NCBI GenBank assembly: GCA_945787485.1
Contig: CALZHV010000149.1
Location: 1 to 5,484 of the forward strand
Direction of reading: 5' to 3'
DNA: 5,484 nucleotides
Source of the DNA: an uncultured Lachnospiraceae bacterium
GTDB lineage: Bacteria > Bacillota > Clostridia > Lachnospirales > Lachnospiraceae
Shown in pieces: positions 5,239 through 5,484 of this stretch (its first letter is position 1; each line of letters starts with the position of its first letter). Under the pieces are notes generated by a model. The model was given only the letters and a program-made list of their open reading frames with translations, did no database searches and had not been told where the DNA came from. Both the position numbers and the translations under genes were made by a program.

Positions 5239-5484
5239 TATAATAAGTTTATTATTATATTATTTTTTTCAGTTATACCTTTTAATTTTAACATTTAAAT
5301 ATTCCATTTTTATTATAAAAAGAATATAATGAAAAATGTGTTGCGCGCATAAAGTAAAATATAACATATATTTAGATAATCTATGATAAAAAAGGGGAAA
5401 TTTTTAAAATTTTCTAAAAAAGTAATAATTATAAAAAATCTTATATTTTTTGCATTTTTTGATTTAATCGTGCTTGAATTTTCA
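5239..5484. other. Very AT-rich region without a convincing gene
   Basis: This stretch is dominated by A and T runs, apart from a short GC-rich island GTTGCGCGCA (~5340-5349). A plus-strand promoter-like pair exists: TTAACA (5288-5293), 17-nt spacer, TATTAT (5311-5316). An ATG at 5383 opens a plus frame that stays open to the window end for 34 codons, starting MIKKGKFLKFSKK and turning hydrophobic, like the head of a membrane or secreted protein. There is no Shine-Dalgarno sequence before that ATG, and the composition makes such matches likely by chance, so no gene is called. Confidence 0.5.

Noticed and set aside
5132..5329. Plus-strand 65-codon hydrophobic ORF
   Set aside because: It is the translation of the TTTATTGCT repeat array and A/T runs; only Phe, Leu, Ile, Tyr-type residues result, there is no RBS, and the frame follows the 13-bp repeats.
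5317..5352. Seven-codon plus-strand ORF MKNVLRA after TATAAT
   Set aside because: It has no ribosome site and no partner gene, and such short frames are common by chance.
5388..5420. Hairpin-like GGAAATTTTTAAAATTTTC as a terminator
   Set aside because: The stem would be A-U only with no GC core, so it is not a credible intrinsic terminator.

Overview
The window is AT-rich with strong AGGAGG-type ribosome binding sites. It carries a lipoprotein with a Thr/Glu-rich linker and a large two-domain FtsX-type permease. Together these suggest a low-G+C Gram-positive (Firmicutes), most likely an anaerobic Clostridia/Lachnospiraceae-type organism. The taxonomic call is inference from style, not from a marker gene.

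All well-supported genes lie on the minus strand, so transcription runs from high to low coordinates. A near-perfect sigma-A promoter (TTGACA, 17-nt spacer, TATAAT; 5043-5071) starts an RNA at about position 5036. The first ~100 nt of that RNA (5035-4938) match the sequence and fold of a yybP-ykoY manganese riboswitch aptamer. A perfect intrinsic terminator follows (4883-4855). Beyond it come an ABC ATPase of the MacB/LolD type (4761-4063) and, 12 nt later with its RBS overlapping the ATPase stop codon, an 808-residue permease with two FtsX domains (4050-1624). A 109-bp gap with a candidate promoter and inverted repeat separates these from a 469-residue lipoprotein of unrecognised family (1514-105). 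At the left edge an imperfect ~70-bp direct repeat encodes one complete 19-codon Trp/Arg-rich mini-ORF and the start of a second.

The likely logic is that the riboswitch decides whether polymerase passes the terminator into the ABC exporter genes. The lipoprotein may be partly co-transcribed, since no terminator is visible between it and the permease, or it may have its own promoter. Known yybP-ykoY elements mostly control Mn2+ export or metal-handling membrane proteins. A MacB-type transporter with a lipoprotein under such control is therefore the most interesting feature here. The substrate cannot be read from the sequence.

The right end (5072-5484) has no convincing gene. It holds an AT-rich block with a ~13-bp periodic TTTATT-based repeat (5087-5238), then very AT-rich DNA with a weak candidate plus-strand promoter and the possible start of a plus-strand ORF running off the edge.
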